Shown one piece after another: positions 22,601 to 47,423 of a DNA stretch of 64,000 bases. Numbering within the stretch: the stretch's first letter is position 1; each line of letters opens with the position of its first letter. The translations under genes and the position numbers were made by a program. Under the pieces are notes generated by a model, which was not told the origin of the DNA, did no database searches, and saw only the letters and a program-made list of their open reading frames with translations. Source of the DNA: Microcebus murinus. Its lineage: Eukaryota; Chordata; Mammalia; Primates; Cheirogaleidae. Location: NCBI RefSeq assembly GCF_040939455.1, contig NC_134119.1:70046890-70110889 (forward strand), written 5' to 3'.

Positions 22601-22879
22601 AATAGGCCAAGAAATAGAAGCAGAGACCTTCAGAGCAGCCTGGAGACCAGCAGCAAGGATAGGTGGAGAGGTCAAGTTTCCCCTCCCTTGCATTTCGGAC
22701 TGCTGGTGGGATCCCCAGCGGGTGGAGAAACCTGCAGACACCAGCCCAGAGATGGCCACCACCAGCAAGTGGGGGTAGTCGAATCTCACCCACAGACACC
22801 AGCTACCAGCTCAGAAACTAAACAAGGCGTGTGAATACACAAACGAAAACCTAAAGGAAAGAAACAACAACCGATCGAC

Positions 22880-23880
22880 ATGGGAAGAAATCAGCAAAAG
22901 AACTCTGGAAATATGAAAAACCAAATGGAAACCACACCCCTAAAGAGGAGCACCAGCCCCTTAGAAACGGACACCAACCAAAATCAGGCAACCAAAATGA
23001 CAGAAGAGGAATTCCGAATGTGGATCATCAGAAAATTCAATGACCTGCAAGAACGTGATAACCAACACAAAGAAACCACAAAAAGCCTCCAGGATCTGGA
23101 AAAAAAATTCACTAAAGAAATCAATACAATGAAGAAAAGTTTAACTAAACTCCTGGAAATGAAGAATCAATTCAGGGAATTACAAAAAACAGCGGAAAGC
23201 CTCAAGAACAGGGTAGATCAAACAGAAGAAAAAATCTCAGAGATTGAAAATAACATCTTCCAATTAAATAAATCAGTCAGAGAGATAGGGCAGAGAAACA
23301 AGAGAAAAGAGCAAACCCTACAAGAGATGTGGGATTATGTGAAGAAACCTAATGTGAGGGTCATAGGGTTACCAGAAGGGGAAGGAGACAACACTCAAGG
23401 GTTAGACAAGCTATTTCAAGATATAATACAGGAAAATTTTCCAGACCTTGCTAAAAATCTCCAGATACAAGTTCAAGAAGCTCAGAGGACCGCTGAGAGA
23501 TTCAATGCAAACAGGAAGACGTCAAGACACGCAGTCATCAGACTGACCAAAATATCAACTAAAGAGGCCCTTCCAAGAGCTGTAAGAAGAAAGAAGCAAG
23601 TAGCATACAAGGGAAAGCCAATTCGAGTAACACCAGACTTTTCTACAGAAATTTTCCAAGCAAGGAGAGACTGGGGCCCCATTCTCACTCTTCTGAAACA
23701 GAACAATGCTCAGCCTATAATTTATTCCCTGCAAAACTAAGTTTTGTATATGAAGGAGAAATCAAGACATTCTCAGATAAGCAAAGACTGAGGGAATTCA
23801 CCAAGACAAGATCAGCCCTTCAAGAAATACTCGAAACAGTGTTAACCACGGATCAGCACAATAAACACTCACCAGTGTAA
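22880..23880 (+). pseudogene. L1 ORF1 (RNA-binding protein), frameshifted near the C-terminus
   Basis: The open frame 22880-23740 (286 codons) encodes an L1 ORF1p: a charged N-terminus, a coiled coil with heptad-like LQDLEKKF/LKNRVDQTEEKI segments (about residues 70-140), the RRM-like core (VRVIGLPEGE, about residues 160-169) and the start of the CTD (QVAYKGKPIRVTPDFS). Near 23725 the frame shifts. The expected continuation (FPAKLSFVYEGEIKTFSDK-like) reads on in another frame to a stop at about 23878-23880. About 50 C-terminal residues are therefore lost from the product, which would impair nucleic-acid chaperone activity. Confidence 0.85.
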
Positions 23881-23918
23881 ATCTACTCAAAGCTAAAGAT
23901 GAAAGCCCAGATACCACA

Positions 23919-26900
23919 ATGGCTCAAGAGAGAAAACAAAGCAACAAAGTTCAACCCAACATAATGAACAGAAATCTGCCCCACCTATCAGTTATCTCAA
24001 TAAACGTGAATGGCTTGAACTCCCCACTCAAGAGACATAGGCTGGCAGAAAGGATAAAAAACACAATCCCAGTATCTGCTGCTTTCAGGAAACACATCTA
24101 ACCTGCAAGGATGCAATTAGACTAAAGGTAAAAGGGTATACAACAATATTTCAAGCAAACAGAAGCCAAAAGAAAGCTCGCGTGGTGGTGCTGATTACAG
24201 ATAACTTAGTTTTCAAATCAACAAAAGTAATAAAAAACAAAGGTGGTCAGTATATATAATGGTGAAGGGTACAGTTCAACAAGAAGACATAACAATTCTA
24301 AATATATATGCACCCAACCTTGGTACACCCAGATTCATAAATCAAACTCTACTGGATCTAAACAAATGGATAAACAACAACACCATAATAGTCGGAGATT
24401 TTAACACCCCACTGACAGCACAGGACAGATCCTCCAAACAGAAAATCAAGAAAGAAATAATGGACTTAAACAGAACCCTAGAACAAATGGGACTGACTGA
24501 CATTTACAGGACATTCTACCCCAAAACCACTGAATATACGTTCTTCTCATCAGCTCATGGGTCATTCTCTAAGATTGACCATATCCTAGGACACAAAGCA
24601 CGTCTCAAACAACTTAAAAAAACAGAAATTATACCATGTATCTTTGCAGACCACAAAAGAATAAATGTAGAAATCAATCCTAACAGAGTCCTCATGTCTA
24701 CACAAAGTCATGGAAACTAAACAACCTTCTGCTAAATGATCATTTCATAAACGAGGAAATCAAGATGGAAATCAAAAGATTCTTTGACCTAAAGACAAAG
24801 GTGACACAAGTTACCAAAAGCTGTAGGACACAGTTAAAGCAGTCCTGAGAGGAAAGTTCATTTCCATAAATGCCTATATCCAAAAGTCGAAAAGATCACA
24901 AATAGACAACCTAATGAATCGTCTCAAAGAACTGGAAAAAGAAGAACAGACCAACCCCAAACCCAGCAGAAGAAGTGAAATCATTAAGATCAAATCAGAA
25001 CTAAACAAAATTGACAACAGGGAAACTATACGGAAGATTGATAAAACAAAAAGTTGGTTATTTGAAAAAATAAACAAAATCGACACACCATTGGCTAGAC
25101 TAACGAAAAGTAGAAAAATCTCTAATATGCTCCATCAGGAACAATAAAGGAGAAATTACAACTGATGCCATGGAGATACAAGATATAATTTATGAATACT
25201 ACAAAAACCTCTGGAAAATGTGGAGGAAATGGACAATTTCTTAGAAACACACAGCCTCCCTAGGCTCAACCAGGAAGAAATAGAATTCCTGAGCAGACCA
25301 ATATCAAATACTGAAATTGAAACAGCAATAAAAAACCTTCCTAAAAAGAAAAGTCCTGGACAAGATGGTTTCACACCTGAATTTTACCACACCTACAAAG
25401 AATAACTGGTGCCTATCCTGCAGGAATTATTCCACAACATCGAGAAAGACGGAATGCTCCCCAACACATTTTATGAAGCAAACATAACCCTGATACCAAA
25501 ACCAGGTAAGGATGCAACAAAAAAAGAAAACTATAGACCAATATCCCTTATGAATATAGATGCAAAAATTCTCAACAAAATCCTAGCCAATCGAATCCAG
25601 GTGCTTGTTAAGAAAATAATTCATCACAACCCAGTGGGCTTCCTCCCAGGGATGCAGGGATGGTTCAACATACGCAAATCTATAAATGTAATTCACCATA
25701 TAAAGAGAAGCAAAAACAAACACCATATGATCCTCTCAATAGATGCAGAGAAAGCATCTGACAAAATTCAACACCCTTTTATGATAAGAACGCTCAACAA
25801 AATAGGCATAGACGGGGCTTACCTAAAAATGATACAAGCCATATATGACAAACCAACAGGCAATATCATACTGAATGGGGAAAAATTGAAAGCATTCCCG
25901 CTTAGAACTGGAACCAGACAAGGTTGCCCACTATCTCCACTTCTGTTCAACATAGTGCTGGAAGTCCTCGCTACAGCAATCAGACAAGAGAGCAGAATTA
26001 AGGGTGTCTAAATGGGAGCAGAAGAGATCAAACTCTCACTCTTTGCTCATGGCATGATATTATACCTAGAAAACCCCAAGGATTCAACCAAGGGACTCCT
26101 TGAACTGATAAATGAATTTGGTAAAGTCTCAGGATACAAAATCAATGCACAGAAATCAGAGGCATTCATATACGCCAACAACCGTAAAAGTGAGAACCAA
26201 ATCAAAGACTAAATTCCCCTCAAAATAGCAACAAAGAAAATAAAGTACCTTGGAATATATTTAACTAAGGAGGTAACAGACCTCTACAGGGAGAACTATG
26301 AAACAATGAAGAAGGAAATAGCAGAGGACGTAAACAGATGGAAGAAAATACCATGTTCATTGGTTGGCATAATCAACATTGTTAAAATCTGTATACTACC
26401 CAAAGTGACCTACAGAGTCAATGCAATCGCTATCAAAATAACCATCATCATTTTTCAGATATAGAAAAAATAATTTTACGCTTCGTATGGAACCAGAGAA
26501 GACCCCCTATAGCAAAATCAATCCCAGGCAATAAAAACAAAATAGGAGGTATCAAATTACCAGATTTCAAACTATACTACAAGGCTATAGTCATTAAAAC
26601 AGCTTTTTACTGGCACAAGAACAGGGATATTGACCAGTGGAACAGAACAGAGAACCCAGATATAAAACCATCCTCATATAGCCAAGTAATCTTTGACACA
26701 GCAGACAAAAACATACACTGGGGAAAAGAATCCTTATTCAATAAATGGTGCTGGGAAAACTGGATAGCCACATGCCGAAGACTGAAACAAGACCCACACC
26801 TTTCACCTCCTCACAAAAATCAACTCACGCTGGGTAACAGACTTGAACTTTAGGTGTGAAACTATTAGAATGCTAGAGGAAAATGTTGGAAACACTCTTC

Positions 26901-27766
26901 TAGACATTGGCAAAGAATTTATGAAGAAGATCCTAAAGGCAGTCACAACAGCAACAAAAATAAACAAATGGGACTTGATGAAATTAAAAAGCTTCTGCAC
27001 AGCTAAAGAAACTGTCAAGAGAGCAAACAGACAACCCACAGAATGGGAGAAAATTTTCGCAAGCTACACATCCAATAAAGGGCTGATAACTAGAATCTAT
27101 TTAGAACTCAGGAAAATCAGCAAGAAAATATCAAACCCCATCAAAAAATGGGCAAAGGACATGAACAGAAACTTCTCAAAAGAAGACAGAATAATGGCCA
27201 ACAAACATATGAAAAAATGTTCAACATCTCTAATCATCAGGGAAATGCAAATCAAAACCACAATGAGATATCACTGAACTCCAGTAAGAATGGCCTTTAT
27301 CAAAAAGTCTCCAAACACCAAATGCTGGCGTGGATGCTGAGAGAGAGGAACACTCCTACACTGCTGGTGGGACTGCAAACTAGTTCATCCTCTGTAGATA
27401 CCAATATGAAGATACCTCAAAGTGATACAAGTAGATCTACCATTTGATCCAGCAATTCCACTAGTGGGCATCTACCCAAAAGATCAAAAGTCACTTTATG
27501 AAAAAGACACATGCACCATAATGTTTATAGCAGCACAATTCACAATTGCAAAGCTGTGGAAACAACCCAAGTGCCCATCAATTCATGAGTGGATTAATAA
27601 AATGTGGTATATGTATACCATGGAATACTACTCAGCTTTAAGACACAATGGTGATATAGCACCTCTTGTATATTCCTGGATACAGCTGGAACCCATTCTA
27701 CTAAGTGAAGTATCTCAAGAATGGAAAAACAAGCACCACATGTACTCACCAGCAAATTGGTATTAA
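23919..27766 (+). pseudogene. L1 ORF2 (endonuclease/reverse transcriptase), multiply broken
   Basis: Fragments in order are an endonuclease start (SVISINVNGLNSPLKRHRLA) that shifts frame at about 24058, an endonuclease C-part with GDFNTPL and SKIDHIL (24259-24720), a spacer (24914-25147), reverse transcriptase with [31 protein letters not shown] and [15 protein letters not shown] (25220-26011), the region of the catalytic box, and C-terminal pieces to about 27766. Stops interrupt at least at 25403 and 26011. The expected FADD catalytic motif reads FAHG (26049-26060), so both key aspartates are gone. Confidence 0.9.
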
Positions 27767-27997
27767 CGGATCAGCACCTAAGTGGACATATAGAAGTAAC
27801 ATTTATTGGGTGTGTGTGGGGGGGAGGAGAGGATGGGTACATACAGCCACAACGAGTAAGATATGCAACATTTGGGAGATGGACATGCTTGAAGCTCTTA
27901 CTCGAGGGCGGAGGGGTACGGGCAATATATGTAACCTTAACACTTGTACCCCCATAATATGCTAAAATAAATATACAAAAAAATAGGCCAAGAAATA

Positions 27998-29017
27998 AAG
28001 TTATTTACCAAGAGATCAGGCCTTCACATGCTCTGGGGGATTTGTGGAGTTAGTTAAGACAACTGAAATACTTAATGTATATGACCATGCTTTTATCCAG
28101 TGTTCAGGATCTTGAGTTAAATAATACCAGATTTGTTAAATTATGGAAAAGCAATAAAATGGAATACTCTGTGATCAAAAATGTGATTATAAATACAGTC
28201 ATGATCAATTTCAGGTAGCAAAAGTATGTGGCAGGTACTCCTTTTGAAAGTATAATATAAAGACAGAAAAATAAAACAGAAGGGCAGATATAAATGAATA
28301 AGTTCGGAAAATTATAACCTTAAATTTCAACTAATTATTTCTGGATTGTGGGATTATGAATAACATTTAATTAATTCTTTGTTATAAGTACTTTGTAATT
28401 TTTTTTACAATCACCATATATTCTTTATAATCAGATTAAAAAATAATTTGTTAAATGGAAACTTTTCTTCAACTGAGGAAGAGAAATTTTCTTTTATATT
28501 CAAAATGTACATTTTTACATTCAAAACACTTACAAATGAAGTGGCCATTTCATCATCTTCTAAATTTCTCTTTGGCAGATTAAGGATTCTGAGAAAGTAG
28601 AAATGGTATAGAAGAAAGTTACCCTGAGAGAAGGCTGGCTTTGCACCATCTTTGTCTTCTTCCTTCCTTTCATCCATAAGCAACATTCATACGTGTACAT
28701 ACACACACAGATAGACAGAGGGATGTTAGAGGGAAACTAGAGCCACTGATCCCTTCCCAGAATCAGAGCTCCAGTCTCAAAGATGCGTCTCAATTTCCCC
28801 ATTTTCAAGTAGAAAAGATCATTTACTTTTTGTAGCTACTTTCTGTTCTTGAACTCACAACACGGTGTTGAACCATGAATAAGGTGATGAAGGATAAACT
28901 GACAACTGTCTCCTTCAACTGCAGGTTCACAAGTGTGAAATTCAACCAATCTTGCTTAAGTTATCTCAATATCAGTAATAACTAAGCTCTGAATTTTGCT
29001 TTCATTACATGATTTCA
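27998..29017. other. No gene recognised
   Basis: AT-rich sequence with a short CA/GA-rich patch near 28695-28720. No exon or certain repeat was recognised. Confidence 0.5.
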
Positions 29018-29175
29018 TTTGACCCTAAGCACAAAGCTGCAAGCCCAGCATTAAATTCTTTCTTTACAGATAAAGAAAACTGAAGCATTAAGAAAATAGT
29101 AAATGTCTGAGTTGGAATTTTGAATCCAGTCTGACTCTAAAATGCATGCTTTCCACCACATCACTGTGTCTGCAA
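29018..29175 (-). mobile_element. MIR fragment
   Basis: Reverse-complement MIR phrases: tctttacagataaagaaaac, gaagcattaagaaaatagta, gaatccagtctgactctaaa. Confidence 0.65.
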
Positions 29176-29292
29176 GGGAAATGCTGCCTCTACCTTCTCC
29201 TGAAGAATGTGTAAAGAGGCAATGTGGTGGATTTCTTGGAAAAAGCATCTTTTGAGAAAGTATTGGCTTCATTTCCACCATCATCCTTATCA

Positions 29293-29455
29293 GAAGCAGT
29301 AGTGGTAGCATTATTTTACATATATGAGCTTATTTAGTTAGAGTACAGCCCCCATTTTCAAATGTGGAAACTGACGCACATCTCTTGAGACTGGAGCTCT
29401 GGCATTCTGGCTCCAGAGTCTACACTCTTAACTACTACACCATAGAGGTCACAAG
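29293..29455 (-). mobile_element. MIR fragment
   Basis: ccccattttcaaatgtggaaact, shortened to its first part here, is followed by tctggctccagagtctacac and cttaactactacaccat, typical reverse-complement MIR. Confidence 0.7.
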
Positions 29456-29526
29456 GTCTGAGGGAAACAGGATCAAATCAAAAGAGAGTAGCTCTAGACT
29501 CTGGGCCTGGCCGAAAACTGCTGCCT

Positions 29527-29818
29527 ACACAGTGGCTCATGCCTGTAATCCCAGCACTAAGGAGGCCAATCTGGGAGTATCACTTGAGGCCAGGAGTTCC
29601 ACCAACCTGGGCAACATAGCAAGATAGGTCTCCAGAAAATTCTTTTCAAAAAATGGGCATGGTGGCATGCCCTATAGGTCTGCCTACTTGGGAAGCTGAG
29701 GTGGGAGGATCGTTTGAGCGCAGGAGTTTCGAGGCTGCAGTGGGCTTAGGTCGCACTGGTGTGCTCCACTCCAGCCTGAGAGACATAGCAAGACCCCGTC
29801 TCTAAGAAAAAGAAGGGA
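29527..29818 (+). mobile_element. Old Alu (AluJ-like)
   Basis: Dimeric, diverged, with cacagtggctcatgcctgta, gaggctgcagtgggcttagg and a degraded tail aagaaaaagaaggg. It lacks the lemur-type linker, so it is probably older than the other Alus. Confidence 0.8.
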
Positions 29819-30169
29819 AAAAAGAAAGAAGGAAAAGCTTCACCACCCTGGACAGGGAAGGTTTCCTCATTCAGAGACAGGGCACAGCAGGGCCTGATCA
29901 GCATCTGGAACAGGGGACTCCCGACCGTACTGGAACATGCTGCCGCAGGATGTGTGAAGTCCAGGGCTTCTCACGCTTTCCCACACCAAAGTCGCCTAGC
30001 AGCAGAAGAGAATGATCAACCACCTGTGGCGGTCTGGCTGAGAGATGCTGCCCGTAACAGGAAACTCTGACGTCTCCTTGCATTGTCCTTCACAATCCAC
30101 AATTATTTCACTATAGACACACGTTTAAAGTTAGTCACCAAACTCTTAGGCTGCCGAATATTCTGGTAA

Positions 30170-30930
30170 AATGACCGCTCGGCGGAAATGGTGGTTTGTG
30201 GACAACAAAGTTCCTCACGTGGTGTGTATCCGGCTACACGGCCCCAGTCGCACACACTCAACGACCCACGCCGGGTCAGATCTAGACGCCGCGCACCGTC
30301 GCAACAATCACCGCGCACACAGCGGAAGTCACTTGCTCACTCCCTCACTTACAACCACACGCAGAAACTCCCACGCCGACCGCCCTCCAACAGCCTCACA
30401 CCTAGCCGTGGCGACCCCAGGGCTCGAACGACCGTTCGCCGCCGGTCCGTGCACTTACGCACGCGCCTGAGCAACACACCCCGCCCCCTCAATCATCGCG
30501 AGACACTCGCTGCAGCCTTTACCTCTAGAGACTACATTTCCCAGAAGAGACTGCGGTGCGGACCCAATCACGGCGCGGCACTGGCGTGCTATGTGCGTCG
30601 TGCCATCTTCCGGCTCCGTGCGGCGATTCCTCCGCTACCGAGGTAGAAGCGCGCCCTGGGCTGTGGGGGGCGCGGTCGCGGTGGCGCCTGGACCCGAGGA
30701 GGCGGCAGGTGAGGGGCTCACGGGCCTTTCTAGACGCTCCGGAATCCATGCGGGAGCGGGAGCCGCGGCCGGGTGGGTCTCAGACCTGAGAAGAACCCGG
30801 ACGTCTCGCCCGGCGTCTGTAAGTGGCTGTCTGGCGCTGGACTACATTTCCCGGCAGCCCTTGCGGCGCTTCCCGCCAGCGCCCCCTTTCCGCGCCCAGC
30901 GTCTTAGCCCGGATGCATGGACCCTTTAGG
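30170..30930 (+). promoter_or_regulatory. CpG-island promoter of the KRAB-ZNF gene
   Basis: CpG-rich from about 30170, with two copies of the ZNF143/THAP11-type motif typical of ZNF promoters: ACTACATTTCCCAGAAG at 30531-30547 and ACTACATTTCCCGGCAG at 30841-30857. Both point the same way and lie 310 bp apart. No TATA box is visible. The first in-frame coding exon lies 1.5 kb downstream on plus. A divergent transcript to the left is possible because CpG density continues to 30170, but no minus-strand exon was recognised. Confidence 0.8.
30600..30708 (+). other. Probable non-coding exon 1 of the KRAB-ZNF gene
   Basis: Downstream of the first ZNF143-type motif, the sequence ends gaggcggcag and is followed by gtgagg (donor at 30709), a good splice donor. 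The 5' edge is a guess, because no TATA box or initiator fixes it. Another usable donor follows ccctttag at about 30929 (gtgggt). Confidence 0.5.
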
Positions 30931-32329
30931 TGGGTGTGGAGGGCCCCCGACTCCTGAAATTGCGGATGTTTTTGCATTCATTCGTATGTGAGCTTTTTTT
31001 TCCCCCTTAAATCTAGTACAGAGTCTTGTTTCATGAGGTTCTCAAAGTGTTGCAAGATCACAAAAGATTTGGAACCACTAGTTTATAAGCAGAGACTTAT
31101 CCATGGTAATATTTTAGACCATTTTGTTCAAATTCTATGTCTAACAATGCGGAAACAGTTGAGTAAATCACAGGCCACCTTGTGTAAATAGGATATCGTA
31201 CAGTTAATACAAATAGTGCTTATAAAAGTGGGTCGTAATGAGAAAAAGCTGGCTATTACATCATATCAAGCAACATTCATACTTATTTCATTTACACATT
31301 ACTTAGAACTAAATGGTTATAATGTGACAGGTACTGTTCTACACTCTTTTACAAAATACTACTCATTTAATGATGAACTCAAGAAGTGGTTAAGTGTTAA
31401 TACTCTAAATATTTGGATGTTTTCTATTCCAGTGTTTTGTTTTGTTTTGTTTTGAGCCTGTGTGTCAGTGGGTGAGTGTTTTGAATTCTTTTTGCTGAAT
31501 GGCCTCTTATGGTATAGAAGATCTCATTGTGACTTTCTTTGTTAATGTTGTCCAACATCATTTGTGATAGTTGCTTGATGTTCCATTATATGGCTGTGCC
31601 AAAAATGATTCAGCCACTTGCCTACTTGTGGACTTGCCTACTTATGTACCAGTTTTCAATTCTATTCTTCAGTAAATATTATGCATGCAGCTTTGTGCAT
31701 TGCTGTGTTTCTATGGAAGGGCACATTTATGTGTTGATGATAGAGTGCTGAGCCTGCTCCATTTAATTTATCTTATTGTCTCTTTCTACGCCACCCCATT
31801 TGTTGACTCAAGGCAAGTCCCATGAATAGCTGTCCACGAAGCCTCAGATTGGGCTACGGATTTCTTTGTAAATTTGGAAGTTGGGAGAAGAGCCAGATAG
31901 ACTTCTGAAGGTGTTGAATTTGATGCATAAGAGAGGTAAATGGCCTGGTCTTGGGAAGGCTTTATTCTAGGCTGGGGCTTTGCAAATTATGCAGGCCTGT
32001 GCTTCCTAGCTTTAGGAGAGCCTTCGTTGTCCTTCAGGTTCCATGTGGGTCCCAGGCACTGGACCAGGCCTGAGCATCCCTGTCTCACGTTTACATCAGT
32101 AAGGCAGAACCTCTTGGTATTTGGGGGGAATTGGAGGGAAGGAACCACAGGTGCCTTGTCTCTTTGCAGCAGTCAAACCTGATTTCCTGAGTTTGGGTGA
32201 GGATCACCATTTTTCTCAACTCTATTTTTTATGGTGGGTGGAGGGCAAGAAGGTGGGGACTTGTAACCTTGGCATACTTGGAGCTGTGAGGCAAGCCTAG
32301 CCTCTCATGTTTGTTCTTTCCTCCCCCAG
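30931..32329. other. First intron of the KRAB-ZNF gene
   Basis: Unique-looking sequence and unclear old repeats. The open frames (31216-31455, 31539-31751, 31940-32182) show no domain. Confidence 0.5.
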
Positions 32330-32408
32330 CTCTGCCATCTCAGGACTCTGCCCTTCCGCAAGAGAGGAACCAGGAGAAGGACCCATCAACCCTTGAAATT
32401 CTAAAATC

Positions 32409-32417
<9 letters not shown>
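32330..32417 (+). other. KRAB-ZNF exon carrying the start codon
   Basis: Preceded by a strong acceptor (ttctttcctcccccag) and followed by a donor (gtgagt at 32418). It ends ATG TCC TTT, giving Met-Ser-Phe at 32409-32417, in phase 0 with the KRAB-A exon. A short start exon with 5' UTR before KRAB-A is the usual KRAB-ZNF layout. An upstream AUG in this exon is not seen. Confidence 0.75.
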
Positions 32418-44663
<12,246 letters not shown>

Positions 44664-44991
44664 GCTAATCACAACTTATTATTGCCTCTTGGAGGAAGAC
44701 TGAAGAATGTAATCCAAGTGAGAATGCCTTCATTTAGAGCTTATCCTTTGTCCTATGTCATAAAATCCATAGCAAAGAGAAATTTTATGGATGCAAATTG
44801 TTTAGATCATGATTGTCAAAGAAGCAGGGAAAGGTTGGAAAAAATTTTGTCTCTAACACATTCCAGAATCACATTTTCTAATCACAGTGTAATAATTTTA
44901 ACAATAGTTAAAAGTTTTAGTTTTCTTGGAAATTAAAAAAACACAACAAAAAAAACCACACAGCCAAATTATTCTTAGATTAAAACAAGGA

Positions 44992-45334
<343 letters not shown>

Positions 45335-45739
45335 AAAACAAGGAAATAAATCATAGAATCACCATGAATGGTAATGAAAAGAATGAATTGAGAGGTTTAT
45401 ATACCAAGAGACATGAGGTGTAGGCTACAGCCAAATAGATGTGAGATGTAGGCAAAGTTTCACCCAAAGGAATTTTTACACACTTTAAATGCATGCATAT
45501 TACATGAAAACCTGTAAGATTAAACTATAATACACTAAATGTACTACTCAAGACTACCAAACACCCAGACAATAAAAGAAAAAAAGTGAGAGAAAATAGA
45601 AACAGAAAATGATGAAATAGAAAGTGATCAACTTAACAATAATCTCAGTTTTTATTTCTTCCTGATCCAGGAGTAATCTAAATTTAGGAGTGTTTCTTAA
45701 TTTCCACAATGTTAAATTGTTTTGGGTTATCTTACATGA

Positions 45740-46180
45740 CTCTCAATGACAAGTGTTGGTTGCCCACCTAACAGCCACACACAGTTCCTCTTACTGGCAG
45801 CATTTGTGTCTTGCCATAGAATCTGAGGCTATCAGATGCTAATTTTCCAGCCTCCTCTGCAGCTCAGAGTGCCAATATGTCTCAGTGTTAGCCAGTGGGA
45901 TCTTCTAGGGCTACTGGGAAAGATTTTTGTCACTCAGAAGAGACAGATATATTTTAGAGACTCCCTCCCCTCTCACTTCCTGCTTTTAAACATTTTCTCA
46001 TGAGAACATGATCCCTGGAACTGCTGCAGCTATCTTAGAACCAAGAGGAAAAAACAGAGGATCTCAGAAAAGCTCACCCAGAGCTTGACAACACTCAGCT
46101 ACCGGGTCAATTCTGGAACTGCCTCTTTGATGCCTTGTTAAGTAAGAAAAATAAATATTTGTTGTTGAAATTACTTTTAG
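45740..46180 (+). mobile_element. Old LTR-like repeat (probable)
   Basis: tgccatagaatctgaggcta, cagcctcctctgcagctcag, acttcctgcttttaaacatt, ggaactgctgcagctatctt and a 3' end aaaataaatatttgttgttg give an ERVL/MaLR-like layout. The family is not certain. Confidence 0.45.
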
Positions 46181-46189
46181 TTGAATATT

Positions 46190-46600
46190 TTATAAATTTG
46201 CCATCAAAAACATCCTAAATGTTATAACTTCAGATTTTATTATGATTGGTTATTATGGGCTGAAAAGATCTTTTTTGAGTTTGACATTTTTCTTTGTGGC
46301 TAATATAAGATTGATGTTTGTGTATGTTCTGTGAACACTGAAAAAATATATATTCTACATTTTTGGATACAAGTTGCTAAATAAGTTTATTGAGCCAGTG
46401 GATTATAATAAAATTCTCCATGTTTTTTACATAATTTGTCATACTGGATCAGAATTTCCTAAAATTGAATTTTTGGGGGGCTGAGATCTTGAATTTCCAG
46501 AGATTTTTGCTTTTTAATTTATGTTGTTTGACCTGTAATGACATATTACTAACCCTTTATGAATCATACCTTTTATCATTACATAATATCCCATTTTGAC
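46190..46600 (-). mobile_element. L1 fragment
   Basis: Reverse-complement L1 ORF2-like order: cactgaaaaaatatatattc, gatacaagttgctaaataa, tgagccagtggattat. Confidence 0.5.
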
Positions 46601-46606
46601 TGGTAC

Positions 46607-46806
46607 AGGGGTCTACAAACCAAATCAAGCCTGCTGCCTGTTTTTTAAAATAAAGACTTACCAGAACACAGCATGCTCATTTGTTTACTATCTATGACTG
46701 CTTTTGTACCACTACATCAGAGCTTAGTAGTTGCAATAGAGAATATATGGCCACAAAACCTATATTTACTGTGTGGTTCTTTAGATAAAAAGTTTGCCAA
46801 CCCTGG
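46607..46806. mobile_element. hAT MITE
   Basis: The left end caggggtctacaaacc and right end gtttgccaaccctg are imperfect inverted repeats. The interior gcctgctgcctgttttttaa and gcttagtagttgcaatagag match a common mammalian hAT repeat. Confidence 0.75.
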
Positions 46807-47423
46807 CCCAGGGTAATTCTTTTGGCATTTTATTTAAAACTGTAATACTAATTAATAGTAATGATTTCCCTTTGTTTACCTGGTATATTTTTGCCCATCC
46901 ATTTATTTTCAACCCCTGTCATTTTATTTTAGTTACTTACATAAAACATATACAACCATCTTCCTTGGTGAACAGATACATGCAAACCTACTCCCAAAGG
47001 CTAAGGGAGCTGAGAGGCTGAAGAAAGAGGCTGACAAATCCAGTTTCTAAGAAAGAAACATTTAATAGGGACTTAAAAACAGAACAGATGTCTCTGGTGG
47101 CCAAGAAACTGTGGATCTCTGCACACACCCTCCAGAGAGTATTTTTTATATAGCAAACTGTTTTAGGTAAAATGTGAAGCTGGTCATGTCTCAGACCCTC
47201 TTGTGAAACTTGTGACCACTTGGGGAAGTTAGATAAGTATCTTTGTGAGGGGTTATCTATGCTACAGGAACTGTTTCTTTATGAAGGGTTATCTATGCAA
47301 CAAGCATTGTTTCTTGACCTTGCTACAGGAATGCCTTGGTATGCAGGAGTCAAACACCTGTCATTATGGTGGTTTTGCTTCAAGATGGCATTACTCTTGC
47401 CACGTAACAGGCTGTTTTTCCTA
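46807..47423. other. No gene; short tandem duplication inside
   Basis: Two copies of a roughly 36-bp unit, beginning aggggttatctatgctacag and aagggttatctatgcaacaa, lie at about 47248-47320. The surrounding sequence may be an LTR remnant. No coding exon was recognised. Confidence 0.45.

Larger units (their letters stand above)
22617..27981 (+). mobile_element. L1 retrotransposon, 5.4 kb, both ORFs damaged
   Basis: A nearly full-length LINE-1 with 16-bp target duplications aataggccaagaaata at 22601-22616 and 27982-27997 and an A-rich tail. Only about 260 bp precede ORF1, so the 5' UTR looks truncated. ORF1 and ORF2 are described separately. A G-rich tract (about 27815-27826) lies in the 3' UTR, as is common in L1. 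Clean duplications and long readable frames indicate an insertion that is not very old, but it is not retrotransposition-competent. Confidence 0.95.

Noticed and set aside
22466..22834. 122-codon ORF at the L1 5' end
   Set aside because: It spans the integration site and L1 5' UTR, so it is a chance frame.
25409..26212. Functional reverse transcriptase gene
   Set aside because: It is L1 ORF2 with surrounding stops, and the catalytic FADD motif is changed to FAHG.
30188..30929. Overlapping 77-152 codon ORFs in the CpG island
   Set aside because: GC-rich DNA lacks stops; the promoter motifs and downstream splice structure explain the region better.
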